DNA from: Dissophora ornata
Taxonomy: Eukaryota > Mortierellomycota > Mortierellomycetes > Mortierellales > Mortierellaceae
Length of the DNA stretch: 55,757 nucleotides
NCBI GenBank assembly: GCA_025201705.1
Contig: MU616680.1
Coordinates: 1,625 to 57,381 of the forward strand
Direction of reading: 5' to 3'
The notes under the pieces were generated by a model that made no database searches, was not told the origin of the DNA, and saw only the letters and a program-made list of their open reading frames with translations. Position 1 is the first letter of the stretch. Every line of letters begins with the position of its first letter. Both the position numbers and the translations under genes were made by a program. Of the stretch, positions 36,891 through 50,664 are shown one piece after another.

Positions 36891-39800
36891 ATGTCTGCTA
36901 AAGCTGTCCGCGAGTACGACGGGAAGCTGTTGCTGGCGCAATGGCTTCTCCGCACCCCCATCCCTGCCACCAGTATCTCTACGACTGGATTCAAGTTTAT
37001 CCAGCCCGCAACGCGTTTGGCCCACATTAGCATCGACACTGCGTTTTTGACGACTGACAAGGCTGTCTTTGCGCAGCATGTTCAGGTTTTGCTCAACAAC
37101 CTAGAGCAGATCCACCCCTGGCTCCTGACGAGCAAGCTGGTCGCCAAGCCCGATCAGTTGATCAAGAGACGCGGCAAGAGTGGCTTGCTCCTGTTGAACG
37201 CAGACTGGGCGCAAGTCAAGCCCTGGATCATCGAGCATGCCGGCAAAGAGGTCGTTGTAAGGCAAACAGTCATATTCGTCACAAAAACGATTTGGAATGT
37301 GATGCAGATCAGACCCGATTTGTCGTAGGCTCAATTGATCAGAATGCTAATATGGTAATTTATTTTAGGTCGACCATGTTGCAGGAGTCCTGAAGACGTT
37401 CTTGATCGAGCCGTTCATCCCTCACCCAGCCAACACTGAATACTACATCTGCATCAACTCTGACCGCGATGGCGACAACATCCTCTTCACCCACGAGGGA
37501 GGTATCGACGTCGGCGATGTCGATGCCAAGGCCTTGAGGCTTCAGGTCAAGGTTACCGACATTTTCCCCGCCCCAGCTGCCATTCAGTCCGCACTCCTGA
37601 CACACGTCCCTGAGACCAAGCACGATGTCCTTATCGACTTCATCACCCGCCTCTACGCCGTCTATGTTGATCTCCACTTCACCTATCTCGAGATCAATCC
37701 TTTGGTCGTCTTGGACCCCACCCCAGAGCACCCTGCGCAGGTCTACTACCTGGATTTGGCTGCCAAGGTTGATCAAACCGCAGAGTTCGAGGCTGGCCCC
37801 AAATGGGCCTTTGCAAGGGCCCCCCAGAACATTGGATTGGCTGGTGTTGCTGGCCAGGGCGCTGACATCGGTCCGCCACTGGACTTTCCTGCTCCCTTTG
37901 GTCGTGAACTGACCAAGGAGGAAGCCTATGTCCAGGAGCTGGATTCAAAGACTGGTGCTTCTCTCAAATTGACCATCTTGAACAAAGATGGTCGCATTTG
38001 GACCATGGTTGCTGGAGGAGGCGCCTCCGTCGTCTACAGGTACAGTGAACATGTAACTCCAAGGCGGTCATAGCATTGCTTATGTTTATATTTATGCTTG
38101 GTGTGCCATTCGAGATTTCGCGATATCGAATCCAACAACTTACCGACATGTGCGCTTAACCTGTAATAGTGATGCTATTGCTGCTTTGGGCCAGGCCGAC
38201 GAGCTTGCCAACTATGGAGAGTACTCTGGAGCACCCACAGAGACCCAAACCTACGAATACGCCAAGACCATTCTCGACCTTATGACCCGCTCCCCTGTCC
38301 TTCACCCTCTCGGAAAGGTTCTGATCATCGGAGGAGGCATTGCCAACTTTACCAACGTTGCTTCGACTTTCAAAGGAATTGTCCGCGCCCTGACCGAGTT
38401 CAAGCAGCCACTCATCGCCCACAAGGTCCGCATCTTTGTCCGCCGTGGCGGTCCCAACTACCAGGAGGGTCTTCGCTCCATGCGCCAACTCGGCGAAACC
38501 TTGGGAGTTGAGATCCAGGTCTTCGGTCCCGAGACGCATATCACTGAGATCGTGCCCTTGGCCTTGACTGGAAAGAGTTCAGGGCTAAGCCAGACTGGCG
38601 ATGCCACTCCTAGCGCCGCCCTGTCATCCGGAAACTTCCTCCAGGATCAGCTCTTGGGTAGCAACACACCTATGAATGCTGGGTCGCGTGCCTCTTCACC
38701 ACCACCTCCCGAGGACAGAATGACCTACTTCCAGGACCAGAGTGCCGAGAACGCAGACACTGGCCGTGATGAAAACACCCCCTTTACTGCCCACACTCGT
38801 TCTTTCATCTACGGAATGCAGCCTCGTGCTGTCCAGGGAATGCTCGACTTTGACTTCATCTGCAAGCGTGAGGTTCCCTCTGTGGCGGCCATGGTTTATC
38901 CTTTCGGCGGTGCCCACGTTCAAAAGTTTTACTGGGGCACCAAGGAGACCCTTTTGCCTGTTTTCACGTCCCTGGACGAGGCTGTTGCCAAGTTTCCAGA
39001 GGTCGACACCGTTGTCAACTTTGCTTCTTGCCGTTCAGTCTACGACTCGACCCGTGAGATCTTTAAGCACTCGAAGCAGATCCGCACCATCTCGATCATT
39101 GCTGAGGGTGTCCCTGAGCGTCGTGCTCGTCAGATCCTATGGGAGGCCAAGGAGCGTAACGTGTTGGTGATCGGACCAGCGACTGTTGGAGGTATTAAGC
39201 CTGGATGCTTCAAGATTGGAAACACTGGAGGCATGATGGACAACATTGTGTCGTCCAAGTTGTACCGCCCCGGTTCCGTCGCCTACGTGTCCAAATCTGG
39301 AGGCATGTCGAACGAGTTGAACAACATTATTTCGCGCACGACAGATGGTGTCTACGAGGGAGTGGCCATTGGAGGAGATCGTTACCCTGGATCGACCTTC
39401 ATCGATCATTTGCTTCGCTATGAGAAGGACCCTGGGTGTAAAATGTTAGTCTTGCTCGGAGAGGTTGGAGGCGTTGAGGAGTACCGAGTCTGCGAGGCTA
39501 TCAAGAATGGAACTATCCGCAAGCCCGTCATTGCTTGGTGCATTGGAACCTGCGCAAAGATGTTTGCAACTGAAGTCCAGTTCGGACATGCTGGTGCACT
39601 CGCCCAGTCAGATCTGGAGACTGCCGATGCCAAGAACCGAGCACTCCGTGCAGCAGGTGTGATTGTGCCCGACACGTTCGAGAAGCTACCCCTGATTTTG
39701 AACCAGACCTATCAGGCCTTGGTCAAGAAGGGTATCATCACTGTCCGTCCCGAGCCAGAGACGCCCAAGATTCCTATTGACTACTCTTGGGCCCAGGAGT

Positions 39801-40657
39801 TGGGTCTTGTCCGTAAGCCTGCGTCGTTTGTCTCGACCATTTGTGACGACCGTGGACAGGAATTGCTCTACGCCGGTATGCGCATCTCAGACGTGTTCAA
39901 GGAGGACATTGGTATCGGAGGTGTTTTATCCCTTTTGTGGTTCAAGCGTCGTCTCCCTGCATATGCATGCAAGTTCATCGAGATGGTCCTTATGCTGACT
40001 GCAGACCACGGTCCTGCTGTCTCAGGAGCTCACAATACTATTGTGACAGCACGTGCTGGTAAGGACCTTGTCTCTTCGCTCTGCGCTGGTCTCTTGACGA
40101 TCGGTGACCGTTTCGGGGGTGCGTTGGATGGAGCTGCTGAGCAGTTCTCATCTGCATATGACAAATCGCTATCACCCCGCGAATTTGTGAACTCGATGAG
40201 GAAGCAGAACAAGTTAATTTTGGGTATTGGTCATAAGATTAAGTCGAGGACCAACCCAGACTTGCGTGTGGAGATTATCAAGGACTACGCCAAGGCTCAC
40301 TTCCCATCGACACCAGTCTTGGATTATGCGCTGGCTGTGGAAACAATCACTACGTCAAAGAAGGACAACTTGATTCTGAACGTCGACGGTGCAATCGGTA
40401 TCCTGTTTGTGGATCTGTTGAGAAACTCGGGTGCGTTCACGCGCGAGGAGGCCGAGGAATACATCAAGATTGGAACACTCAATGGATTGTTCGTGTTGGG
40501 ACGGTCGATCGGATTCATTGGTCACTTTTTGGATCAGAAGAGACTGAAGCAAGGGTTGTACAGACATCCTTGGGATGATATCTCGTACTTGACTCCGGGT
40601 AATGAGCTGGGACGTACTGTTGCCTCCTTGGATTCTATTAATAAGAAGGCTGCTTAA
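36891..40657 (+). CDS. ACLY: ATP-citrate lyase, single full-length chain
   Basis: Cytosolic enzyme: citrate + CoA + ATP gives acetyl-CoA, oxaloacetate, ADP and phosphate; the main source of acetyl-CoA for lipids in oleaginous fungi. Exons 36891-37256, 37369-38039 and 38170-40657; 3525 nt, 1174 residues. The N-terminal ATP-grasp half (1-245) holds [18 protein letters not shown] and [13 protein letters not shown] CoA-ligase-like region follows, with a Ser/Pro-rich linker near 490-560 that carries the usual site of regulatory phosphorylation in animal enzymes. [11 protein letters not shown] contains the phosphohistidine (His819). The C-terminal citrate-synthase-like module starts about 890 ([17 protein letters not shown]) and includes [20 protein letters not shown]. 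Ascomycetes split this enzyme into two genes; a fused chain is the animal and early-diverging-fungus form. Coding sequence is C-biased at third positions, suggesting high expression. Confidence 0.97.
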
Positions 40658-40736
40658 ACAACAACATTTTCTTAGCAAAGGTAGCAAACCATCATCACTT
40701 CGTGCATATTACCTCTTTTCGCTTTATTACCATTTG

Positions 40737-40742
40737 AATAAA
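40737..40742 (+). terminator. Poly(A) signal of ATP-citrate lyase
   Basis: AATAAA 79 bases past the stop codon. Confidence 0.65.
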
Positions 40743-42071
40743 ACAGTGTTCTGTTTATCACTTACGTTTTGCCAGTCTTCGCCGATGTGTTTATTTGTTT
40801 GGTTATTATGATCCATGAGGGTATTATAGTTCGGCGGCGCTTTCTTACTTTCTTGTTTTTCTGTGCAATCGGTAGTGTTAACCGAGAAATATCAAATGCC
40901 GGGCTGTGGTCGATCGCATGCAGCGTACATACCATATTAAACAATCCTGGGTTTTTGTTTCCAGGCGCAAAAAAAAAAAACGCTCACTCTGAATTACTTG
41001 TACACTGTACATACACTGTAAATGGTTGGTGCAGCCCTAAGGATTGCTTTGGGACAGTCGCCTAACATTTGATTATGGCAGAAAAGATAACTTTGCTTAT
41101 CTGTCTCTCTTGAACCACCACTGAAGAACGAAAAAGACGCGCGGCGGAGAAAGGTGGAGAGGCGAGAGGCAACCATGGAGATTCTCTGCATGGGAAATAT
41201 ACAGAGACATATGGTATTTTCCTGTTGTACGCGAAAGGGAATTCGGTGTCACTGGGACAGCTGATAGGACATAATAGGAAAGTTTGGGGAGTGCATGGTT
41301 GGTTGGTTGGTTGAATAAACATTTGGGAAGACTGAATGAATGAATGCATGTTTGGGTGGGATCCGGCCATGAAATAATTGTACAAGGAAAGGTGATGCAG
41401 AAAGAGCAGGGAGGCGATTGCGGCAAAAAGCGACATGATATACACTGCCTCACCCGCGGAGCAAATAAATAAAAGTGTCACCAAGAGCAAAACAAAAGAC
41501 AGAATATCCATGGTGATACAAGTATACTGTGGGCGTGTAAAGTTGTCTAAGCCCAGTGAGAAGTGACGGGCAGGTCCAAGGTGGGCTTGGACACAATAAC
41601 TTCCTAGGCGATGGTCCATTCCCATCTCATGGCGGGGAGTGGAGGGAGGGGCTCACTAAATGAGATTTTTCAGTGCCAGCGCAAGGGGAGAGAAATTGAG
41701 AGCAGCCCTGGAGGGATCTGGATGGCAACGGACCACAAACACAAGGTAATTTCCCTGTTTTCAGAGCAGATGCAAGAAAATGAGCAGAGTGCATGGAGCG
41801 CTTGGCCCTCTCCTCAACCCTATCTTTTTCAAGCAAAGCGGTCGGTCCAACTGCCACCTTGATATCAGAATTAGCCAGGGGTAAGAGAAAATCCACGGCA
41901 TGACCCGGCGGAATATCGCTGTTGCTTCTGGATAGCTCAAGCCAGACGAAGATAACAAGCACCACCCCTCGAGCAAGGACAGGGTCTCGGGCAAAAAGAG
42001 AATATTCACGCCAACAGAATCACGACGCTGAATAAACAATAAAAACGAATAAAGGAATAACCCAGACAAAC

Positions 42072-42079
42072 TATAAAAG
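42072..42079 (+). promoter_or_regulatory. TATA box TATAAAAG
   Basis: A consensus TATA box followed by pyrimidine-rich sequence, about 420 bases before the ATG of the channel gene. If used, the leader is long and may contain an intron. Confidence 0.5.
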
Positions 42080-42498
42080 CGTCGCTCTCCCTCGACCCTC
42101 TCAACAACCCTCTTTGCCTTCGCCTTCGCCCTCGCCTTATTCCCCTCTGCCATTTGTACCAGTCTCGGCTGACCGCTGGAGACTCAGTCTCCTTTCCTCC
42201 ACACTTGTTCTTTTGATATTCACACTGAGGGAGACAGAGAGTGTGAAAGAGAGAGAGAGGTTATTGTCAGTAACACCTGTTGAGCCCTTCCGCCAACTTT
42301 TTCATCTGCTTCATTCAGAATCGGGATTGCACGCATTCCACCTCCCCACCCCTCTCTCAACAGCAACATCTCTGCTTAACTTTCTTTTTCGCTCCATCTC
42401 GATTTTGCTCCTTTATTCTCCGTCCCTTTTTTGTCTCACTTTTGGACACGCGTACCTGGCCAGTGTTCCTGCAATTCTATTTTTCAAACAAGAACAAG

Positions 42499-45400
42499 AT
42501 GTTCTGGAAGAAAGACAAGGCCGGAGAACCAGCCTCACAGCTCCAGGAAATGCAGCAGAATCCTACAGCTTCCCCAGCTTCCCCTCCCCAGAGTCAGTAC
42601 GAGGCCCTGCAGAACATTGACAGCCATGAACTCCCCGACGAGAAGGCGTCTGGAAAGAGACGACAGGAAGAACCGCCTGTCGAAACATTGAGATCGAAGG
42701 ATTTCAGCAACACATGTATGAATAGGGCAATCAATTCGTGGACCTGGCTCAAGTTTATCGTGGTGGCACCTGAGAGACTTATTGTTACCCTTTGCTTGTC
42801 GAAAAAAAACGAAATACGTGCGAATAGCCCAGCGACGATTCTTTTGCCCAGAGAGCTTCACTCTTTCGAGAGCAAGGAATGTTACGATCACTGGCAAGCC
42901 AGAGTAAGTCCCTCTGTCGAAATTCATATCGTTCTTTGTACTAAGTGCCACTTCTGAATGGCAATATCGAGTACATAGTCGACTAATAACAATGGGCGTT
43001 CTCGTTCATCTTCCATTTACTCTAGAGGACCACGGTTCAGACCTATGTAGGTGCCGATCTCTTCTCTGTTGCGAAGGGTGACCATCACTCCCCTTCTATC
43101 AAATAACAGTTAACCAAACACAGCCCAAATGTACTCTTTTCTCTGCGGTCACCGTTTTCACGCTGCGCAACATACTTAGGCCTGACATGGCTGCCCAGAT
43201 CCCGGCAATGACTTCCACGTTCAAGGTTTGTGGAACTTTAATTTATACTTTCATGCTTCACTCTTGTGCCTTATTCTGACCTTACCCCTCTTCTCTACCC
43301 ATCCCTTTCGATCCGTTATAGCTCGTTGCCAAATTCAATAACTACAGCGCTGGACACTACACTGTGCGGTGGCGCGTCAAGGCACTCAAGGACTTCTGTA
43401 TTCCTAATGGCCTTCATTTCGTAGTGAATGTATCGTACAAGGTAAAGAAGGACTTTGCTTCCCGAATAAGAATGTACATACATGCATGCAGTCGACTCTG
43501 TGTTGACGCACCATCCTTTTTTCTTCATAACGTGCAGTCGGAGCCTGATATTAGCGGAACGTTGGATGTTATCATGCCGCCTCATAGGTTGAATCTCCTA
43601 GGTACCTGCAACAAGAACACCCCATTGGGATCAGAAATTCGCGCTTTTCGATCGAAAACTAGGTAAAGATGGCAAATGCTAATGTACTTTCTACATAAAA
43701 TTATGTCCAACTAGCCAAGGACCGATGGTACAATCTGGTGCTCGAGGAGAAGTTGGTCATCCAACCACACAATGAAACTGCTAGCATCGAGGTAGTTATG
43801 AGCAACAACGTGAATGTGGATCGAGATGAGTACTTTGGATTCGCGATTGAACATGTCGAGATCCGGCCCATGAACCTGAGAGTGGAAAACCAGCGTAAGA
43901 ACTAACCAAGTTTGAAATCCACACATCATATGCTCGTTTATTTTTTAAAGTGAAGACACACGCGCCCGACCCTCTAACAATGGCTGTATTTTTCTCATGA
44001 AATCATTATAACAGGGGACATCACTGATTTTGTCGTACACAGAGCAGCTATCCCCAACTTCTCCATCGATTTCACAAAAGTGCGACCGACTGGACAGGAC
44101 TCGTCGTACATGCCAACAGATGCGCCCGTGACCAGACTCGCGTCATCAAAGGGGAGTCGATTCCTCGCGTCGTTGGCGCAGTCTCAAGATATGGCCTACG
44201 TTACAGTTTGGGACATGAGCATTCTCGGGAATCCTTCAAATCCAGGAAGAAGCATGAGCAAATTCTACAAAAGCTGCGCCGTGGTAGCGATTCCTCATGC
44301 TGGCGTCGGACAACTCCCCATTGGACTCTCTATTTCTACCAATGGTGACCAGGTCGCGCTCTTTCAGGAACCCAAGATTGGAGAGTGGGCAGATGGATCC
44401 AAAGCGGAGAAGGCAGTATTTCCTTTTAGGCTATTCAACAACCCAATGGTGCCTCAGGCATCTGTGGTTGTCGATGTGGATCCGCCGTTAAACTTGAATG
44501 AGAAGAGTGAAGCTCCAGGCGGGACCGCGTCAACGGGCACCCGGAGTCGGGGTAACAGCAACACTGCCTCGGTCGGGAGCCCCTCAGAAGTGCTTCTGCT
44601 GCAAGACGCACCCATGGAGTATGAACTCCTTCAAACGTTCATCGGTTATGGTGAATTCTTGCCAGAGTCGAAGAAGAGCGACTGGGAGAAGAACGACGTC
44701 AACAGTGCTCTTACCAGTAACGTAGGTGGTGCGGAGGATACTGAGGCTGGTGACGACTCCAAGGATTCGAGCAACAAGAATGATTCTTCAGAGAAGACCT
44801 CCATGTTTGTGGCCTGCAATGGCTTGTATCTGGATGTCTTTAGGATTTCGGCTGAGAAGAGATGGAAACGTGCGCATACCATCACTCAAACAGGTCTCTT
44901 GCCGACACTCTCGCGACGCATCTCCTGCAAGATGATGATGGAGTCCATTAGTAGCAACACGTTCATGTGGCTCGAAGATAGTGGGCGCAGCTGCACTATC
45001 TGGAATCTATTGACAGGATCCAACATCACTCACATCTCCAGTATTGAAAATGCGAGGTTTAAGGGCCCGACATTCCGAGGTCACAGCAAGATGGCTATCT
45101 CGCCCCATGAGTCGATTGTCGCATTGGCAAGTGTTGATGGAAGTTTGACAACGTACTTTGCAAACACAGGAATGGCCATCGATGACCGGAAATTTCCTGG
45201 TTACAAGATCGAGCACGTTGGATTCTACGCCCAGGACGATCAGCTCTTTGTTATCTTGCGAAACAGTGTTACGTTCGAGCTGAGTGCAAGGATTTTGGAT
45301 ACGCTTCAGTTGAAGTCCGAGATTTTCCCCAACCAAGTTCCAATCCCAACTATCGGCTCCACCCTCCTCGCCTTCTTCTACGCCAAGGGATATTGGAACC

Positions 45401-48400
45401 GCGGGATCATCTGTGAAACCGATGGATCTAAGATCAATTGCTACATTGCTCATCAGCCATCAAGCTCCAAGGTCATCAAGAACAGTGATACGGTGCTCAA
45501 AGCCGAGCCCGATGACATTACATACGAGTCCTTAATTGACGACAACATCCAGTACCACCTGGCGACTGGCATCCACAGAGAGCTGTTGCCAGAAGGCGAC
45601 GGTGTTTCGTACTGGGTTTTGCGAGTCGAAGTCTTAGAAGAGAATCTGACGCTTAGATCGAAAAAGGTTATCTTCTCGTTCGTTCCGGAGCCTTGGATGC
45701 GTGTTACAACCAGTGAGGTTGTCCATCCAGAGAATCTTCAGACAACCTTCTTCGTACCATGCGGTACTCGCTTTGCGGTGGTAGGAATGCAGACGCTGCA
45801 GGTCTGGAACTTGCCCTCGGCTGAGAACTCAAAATGCTCGCTGCAGTTCATCTGGAGTCAACCAAGGGACGATGGCGATCTTGAGCCAGGCGGAATTGCC
45901 CACAAGAGCGGACGCGTCAGGGACTATTATCTGGACACGATGAATACCCAGATATATATTGACATAAATACAGGCAACACCGTGGCAGAGATCAAGATGA
46001 ACGACAAGTCGAAGCGGAAAATTGTTTCAATTCCTGGGCCTGGTACCATTGGCGCTCGTTACGCCATTCTTTATTGCTTCAGAAGTGTTCACCTGCTCGC
46101 AGCCTCTTACGCATTCTCAAGCCGCGAGAGCAAGAAGACGACGAGGGATTCACCAGCACTGACATTTACATTTGAGGACCATGCCGATGCCATCGTTCGT
46201 TTCACGCGCGAACACATCAATCGTATGATGTCCATTGGCGTCTATTCTCCACGAAAATGGGGTCAACAGAACAATTCGAGAGGCCCGCGGAAACCACCAT
46301 CCGGGAAAGAGAGCCGGCCTATTGAAGATTCTGCCAACACATCGGCGGAGCATCCTACACCTCTTGGAACTATCACGCCGCTCCCTGAAGCAGAGAACTC
46401 CAGGTCGCCAGCATCAGTCCCAGGAGATGCGGTTATCGAGGACAACATCACAATCCATGGAAATGCCAATAGGCATGACGATGATGAAGACAGGCCCCAC
46501 CATATTCACAAGAGAAACCCTGTAGGCAAGACTGGAGCAGGCAGCGTCAGCCGACCAGATGTTGTCACGATACTGACGTTGCTCCTAGATCATCCATACC
46601 TCCAAAGCACCAATCATATCTTTGTTGAGGGGCTTCTCAACTCTTCTAATGGCGACTGGATTCCTCGTGACAACAGCGCCCTAAACCCAATCAAACGCGT
46701 CATTGAATCCCGAAACGGTCCCCTCCTCGAGGCATTTGTTGACTATTGCATCAAGAACGCCAAGAAGTACCATCCTGCCTATTTGATGCCAGCGGTGCAG
46801 TGTCTAAACGAGCTCTCGGATCGATACCCCATCGTCTTGGCCGACCTGTTCAGGAAGGCGTCGTACGTTCCAGTCCACAACCACAGCTATGTGTTCTCAC
46901 ATGCAGTTATTGCCAACCCACAGTATGGTGGGTACATCAAGTCCAAGCTCAAGTTCTGGAGATGGTTCACAGGTCAGAAGTTTGAAAAGTCCAACAACAT
47001 CAATGACTACGACAAGCCAGTTTTCAGCTTGCGATCACAGTTGCCGTTCCGAGCGTCGAGTACCTTGAACATTATGAGTGTCGAGACCTCGGTTCGCGAG
47101 AATCGTGGAGAAGAGTTCCCGCCAAAGAGGGATCCTATGGAGAAGGAGAAGAAGAAGATGCCAGCATACTCACACAAAATCTATGTGTCGCCGTTCCCGA
47201 AGTTGTCCATGTACGGGCCCTACCGACCTTGGTTCAAGGACAGACAAGCAGCCAAATCGGCGTTCACAGATATTGCAGGACAGGACTTTTTTGACAGTCC
47301 AGCAATGGTCGCAACTCTGGCATTCAAATGGTAAAGCATTTTATTTTATTATATTATATTAGTATTATTATTCTGATCGTTTATGCCATGTTTAATCCTT
47401 GTCGCTCACACCGTCTTTGTCCTTTCCAGGCACAAATTCGGATTATTCTACTGGTTATTGCGATTCTCTATCGTAATCATATTTTTCCTCTTGGTGCTGG
47501 TTATAACCGCTCAGCAAATCTATTCGGCGCGCCTACCAGAGAATGGCTTGGCTCCATCAACGGAAGACCTTTTGGGACGATATCTGACGGACTATCGCCC
47601 CGTATTCAAGGGCGCAATCGGATTTGGATTCATCTTGATTGGATATGAGTTCATGCAGTTCATAGACTCTCCAAGCAAATACATCAGGTAAATAGTTATT
47701 TGCGCGCGCTTTTATTCACAAGATGCACAGGGGTGCTGAAGCGTTTTTAGCGAGTTTGTGCGTTTCTGAAAGAGTCATATTGATTAACCCCTATCTCTAC
47801 TGTCTTGTACATAGCTCGCCATACAACTACATGGATCTGGCTGCCTATGTCACTCCGGTTATTGGCTGTTTTCAATTCTTGAGCGAGAAGCCTGCAATCG
47901 ACGAACGTACTGGTATCGACGGCGGTCCCGGTCAGATTTGGGTGATGAGTTTCGCAATCTTGGCCCTCTACATGAATATTGTAAGTGCACCGAAACGATA
48001 CTTGTGCTGTGTGTGAGAGTATGTGTTATCTCATTTGAAACTAATACCTTATTTTATTTATTTACTTCTTCCTGGATGTGGTCATTTCTTAGTTGTTCGA
48101 GTTGCGTGTTATCAAGCAGCTCGGAATCGTTGTCAACATCATCTTGAACATCACGCGCAGGATCACCTGGTTCTTCTTGATCTTTGGTCTCTTCCTTGTC
48201 AGTTTCACACACGCATTGCTCCACCTGTTGCACACTCGGAAATACGACCCCTGCAATGACAACTCTTGCGTGAATAAGGATTATCCTGATGGATATCCTC
48301 AAGGATTCTTTGGCGCATTGGGGGCAACTTATTTCTTCTTGGTAAGAGATCCACTACACAGTCTTTGTTATCTACAAGTCACCAGACAATGATTAACATA

Positions 48401-50069
48401 GGTCAAATGGCTTCCACTTCCATCGGTCCAGGCTGGACGATATGATCCCATCAGCACATCGTTTGAAAATGGTTCAACTAGCTTCCACCTCATGATGGTG
48501 ATCTTCTTCTTCTTCACGGCCATTCTGCTTCTTAACATCCTGATTGGTAAGGCAACTTGACTTTATTTCATAAACAGGAGACCTGCACGTTTTAGGACCT
48601 CTTCATTAACACACGATATTTAAATGCTCAAAACACAGCCTTGATGAACGATGCGTTCAATGAGAGCAAGGATCAAGGCCAGCTTGCCTGGCTTAAGCAG
48701 TGGTCGGAGGTTATTGCCGGTGAGTTCAATTGCTGCTTGCGATGTTTTTATCATTTACCTGAATACCGGACGGTTTACTAACACATTCTTCGACACAAAC
48801 GCCATCTGCTTTCTTACAGAGGTCGAGATTTTTCTCATGACACAGAGTGCCCGCCAGAACCGCAACTACTTCCCAGACTATATCTACTATGGCGCCAATG
48901 AGCAAGAAGCCGAACTTTATGAATCCAAATACTACATTACCAACAAATCCAATCTCTCCATCGAGAACCGGTTCTTGGTAGAGACTGTCACCGAGGAGCA
49001 GAACGCATCTCAGCTGACACAACGAGCAATTTTGAGAGATGTTCAGGGCCTCACCAAGGATCTTGAGAAAATGAAGCAGACCCAGGATGGCTTCAATCAG
49101 GACATGGCTAAGCTTGCGGAGCTCATGGCCGCGTTCTTAGCTCAAACGACCACAGTCGCTGCCACAAATCCTATCAGCGGGCTAGAGTCGCAGACTTCGC
49201 CTGCCGAGCACGACCCACCTGCTAGTGGAACATTGCCAAAGGCTGCATCCGGCTTGATAACGCCTGCAAGTCCTTCGCCCACTCCCGGAGCTGGTGGTCT
49301 TCCCGGCAGCGTCCTTCGGTCATCGGCTGCTGCTCAGTCCAGGAGTAGTGGCATGAAGCAGCCCGGGGGTCCGTCAGGTATGCGCCGAAAAGTAAGCGCC
49401 TCGGCCGCCGAGACCGAATCGCCTACGAGCTATTCCCCAACGACGCCAACGGTGCATTTCAATTCGCCTCAAGGCTCCACGGTCACATCTCCGGTCTCGG
49501 CAGGCGATGTTGGAATGCAGATTTCCGACGGTAGGACGCTCAGCGATCCTGAGTCTGCAGATGCGTCCTCATCGTCAGCTTTACCAGGCCCTTCCACCGT
49601 CGCATCGTCAGTGCCATACCGGGCCGGCGATCAACTCCTGCGCGAGAGAACACTTCCGACCAAATCAAGTCAATCTTCGCTCAAACGACGTTTGCAACAG
49701 AAGCAGGCAGCAGTGCATACGATGGACGATGCGTTGAAGACCCATCATACACTGGAGGAGAACAATGCTAGTCATCCAATGTATGTCAGACCGCCCAGCC
49801 GTCTAGAGAGCGACGATCCGCTGTATTCGACCGATGGTGAGGAGGCGGAGGATATAGTGAAGCCTATGGGACCTTTGCATCATACACAACGGCACGTGCA
49901 GCAGACATCTCATCAGCAACATGTCCAGCAACAGACGAGGAGGACGCACAGCGAGATCATCGTCTCACGCGAGCCTCATGAGCAAGTCCCGGCGCATGCC
50001 TATCCACCGCACTCTGCACCTGAGCAGCCACGGCAGCAAGGACAAGAAGGACAAGAGGAACAGCAGTGA
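42499..50069 (+). CDS. TRP-like ion channel fused to a large N-terminal beta-propeller-like region
   Basis: Fourteen exons: 42499-42715, 42828-42903, 43026-43046, 43180-43225, 43322-43441, 43538-43601, 43715-43894, 44015-47330, 47430-47687, 47815-47980, 48093-48341, 48402-48546, 48639-48719 and 48820-50069; 6189 nt, 2062 residues. Residues 40-240 are beta-rich; 260-1000 carry WD-like strands such as MAYVTVWDMS, SCTIWNLLTGSNITHISS and TLQVWNLPSAE. Six helices follow from 1350: LLRFSIVIIFFLLVLVITA, IGFGFILIGYEF, YVTPVIGCFQFL, MSFAILALYM, ITWFFLIFGLFLVSFTHALL and LMMVIFFFFTAILLLNIL. A pore-like loop GFFGALGATYFFLVKW lies between helices 5 and 6. The end of helix 6, LLLNILIALMNDAFNES, resembles TRP channels, as does the 5-6 loop with paired Cys (PCNDNSCV). 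The tail has a coiled coil (about 1710-1740) and 280 disordered residues. It is probably a non-selective or calcium-permeable membrane channel; the propeller's partner is unknown. Confidence 0.85.
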
Positions 50070-50633
50070 GAGCAGCAAAATCCTCAGGCGGGAGAGGGAC
50101 AATAAACGTATCACATTTGTTGCATTTTCCGATCTTTCACAATCATAGCGCATATTCTACATTAAAGACATTTTTTCCCAGAGCCAATTGTAGTGATAGT
50201 GGAGAGTCGGGTGTGAAAAGAGCCATCGGTGTAGATAACAGGTTGTTTACCTACAGCTACAAAGAAATATGAGAGGTACAAACTTTTTCTTCAGTAGTTC
50301 GTTTGCCATGAGATGTAGCTCCCTGTTGATACAGATTGGACGCGTTGGTCGAGAGAAAATGCCTCAATAATGTTCTTATCTGCCTGCATCGATCGACACG
50401 AAAAAGAACGAGGAATTACCTGGGATATCGGATGTCACCATGTGTCTGGATGCAAAGCGGTGTTTTAATCGCGCATGGCACAGTTAGCATCGTTCCTTGG
50501 CACGCGGTCTTTTTTCGCGTGCTCGTATGCTATCACGGCGCTATGAGCTAACTACAGCCGTAGACGAGCATTGCCGATCGTTGAGAAACACAAAGGGGGA
50601 GTTTTTTATCCTTGCACTAAAAATAATCGCTCA

Positions 50634-50664
<31 letters not shown>

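Larger units (their letters stand above)
40658..42498. other. Intergenic: ACLY 3' region and channel-gene promoter
   Basis: No gene accepted. Contains the ACLY poly(A) signal, A runs near 40970, TTGG and GAAT micro-repeats at 41298-41350, a TATA box at 42072 and a CT-rich leader (42080-42480). A minus-strand frame at 41062-41625 (187 codons) is Ser/Phe/Leu-rich without family likeness. Confidence 0.55.

Noticed and set aside
38156..38539. Minus-strand frame antisense to ATP-citrate lyase
   Set aside because: Shadow of a strongly biased coding exon.
41062..41625. 187-codon minus-strand frame with hydrophobic segments
   Set aside because: Hydrophobic runs come from T-rich DNA; no conserved pattern, no promoter or splice support.
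42114..42620. 168-codon frame overlapping the start of the channel gene
   Set aside because: Out of frame with the channel protein and derived from pyrimidine-rich leader sequence.
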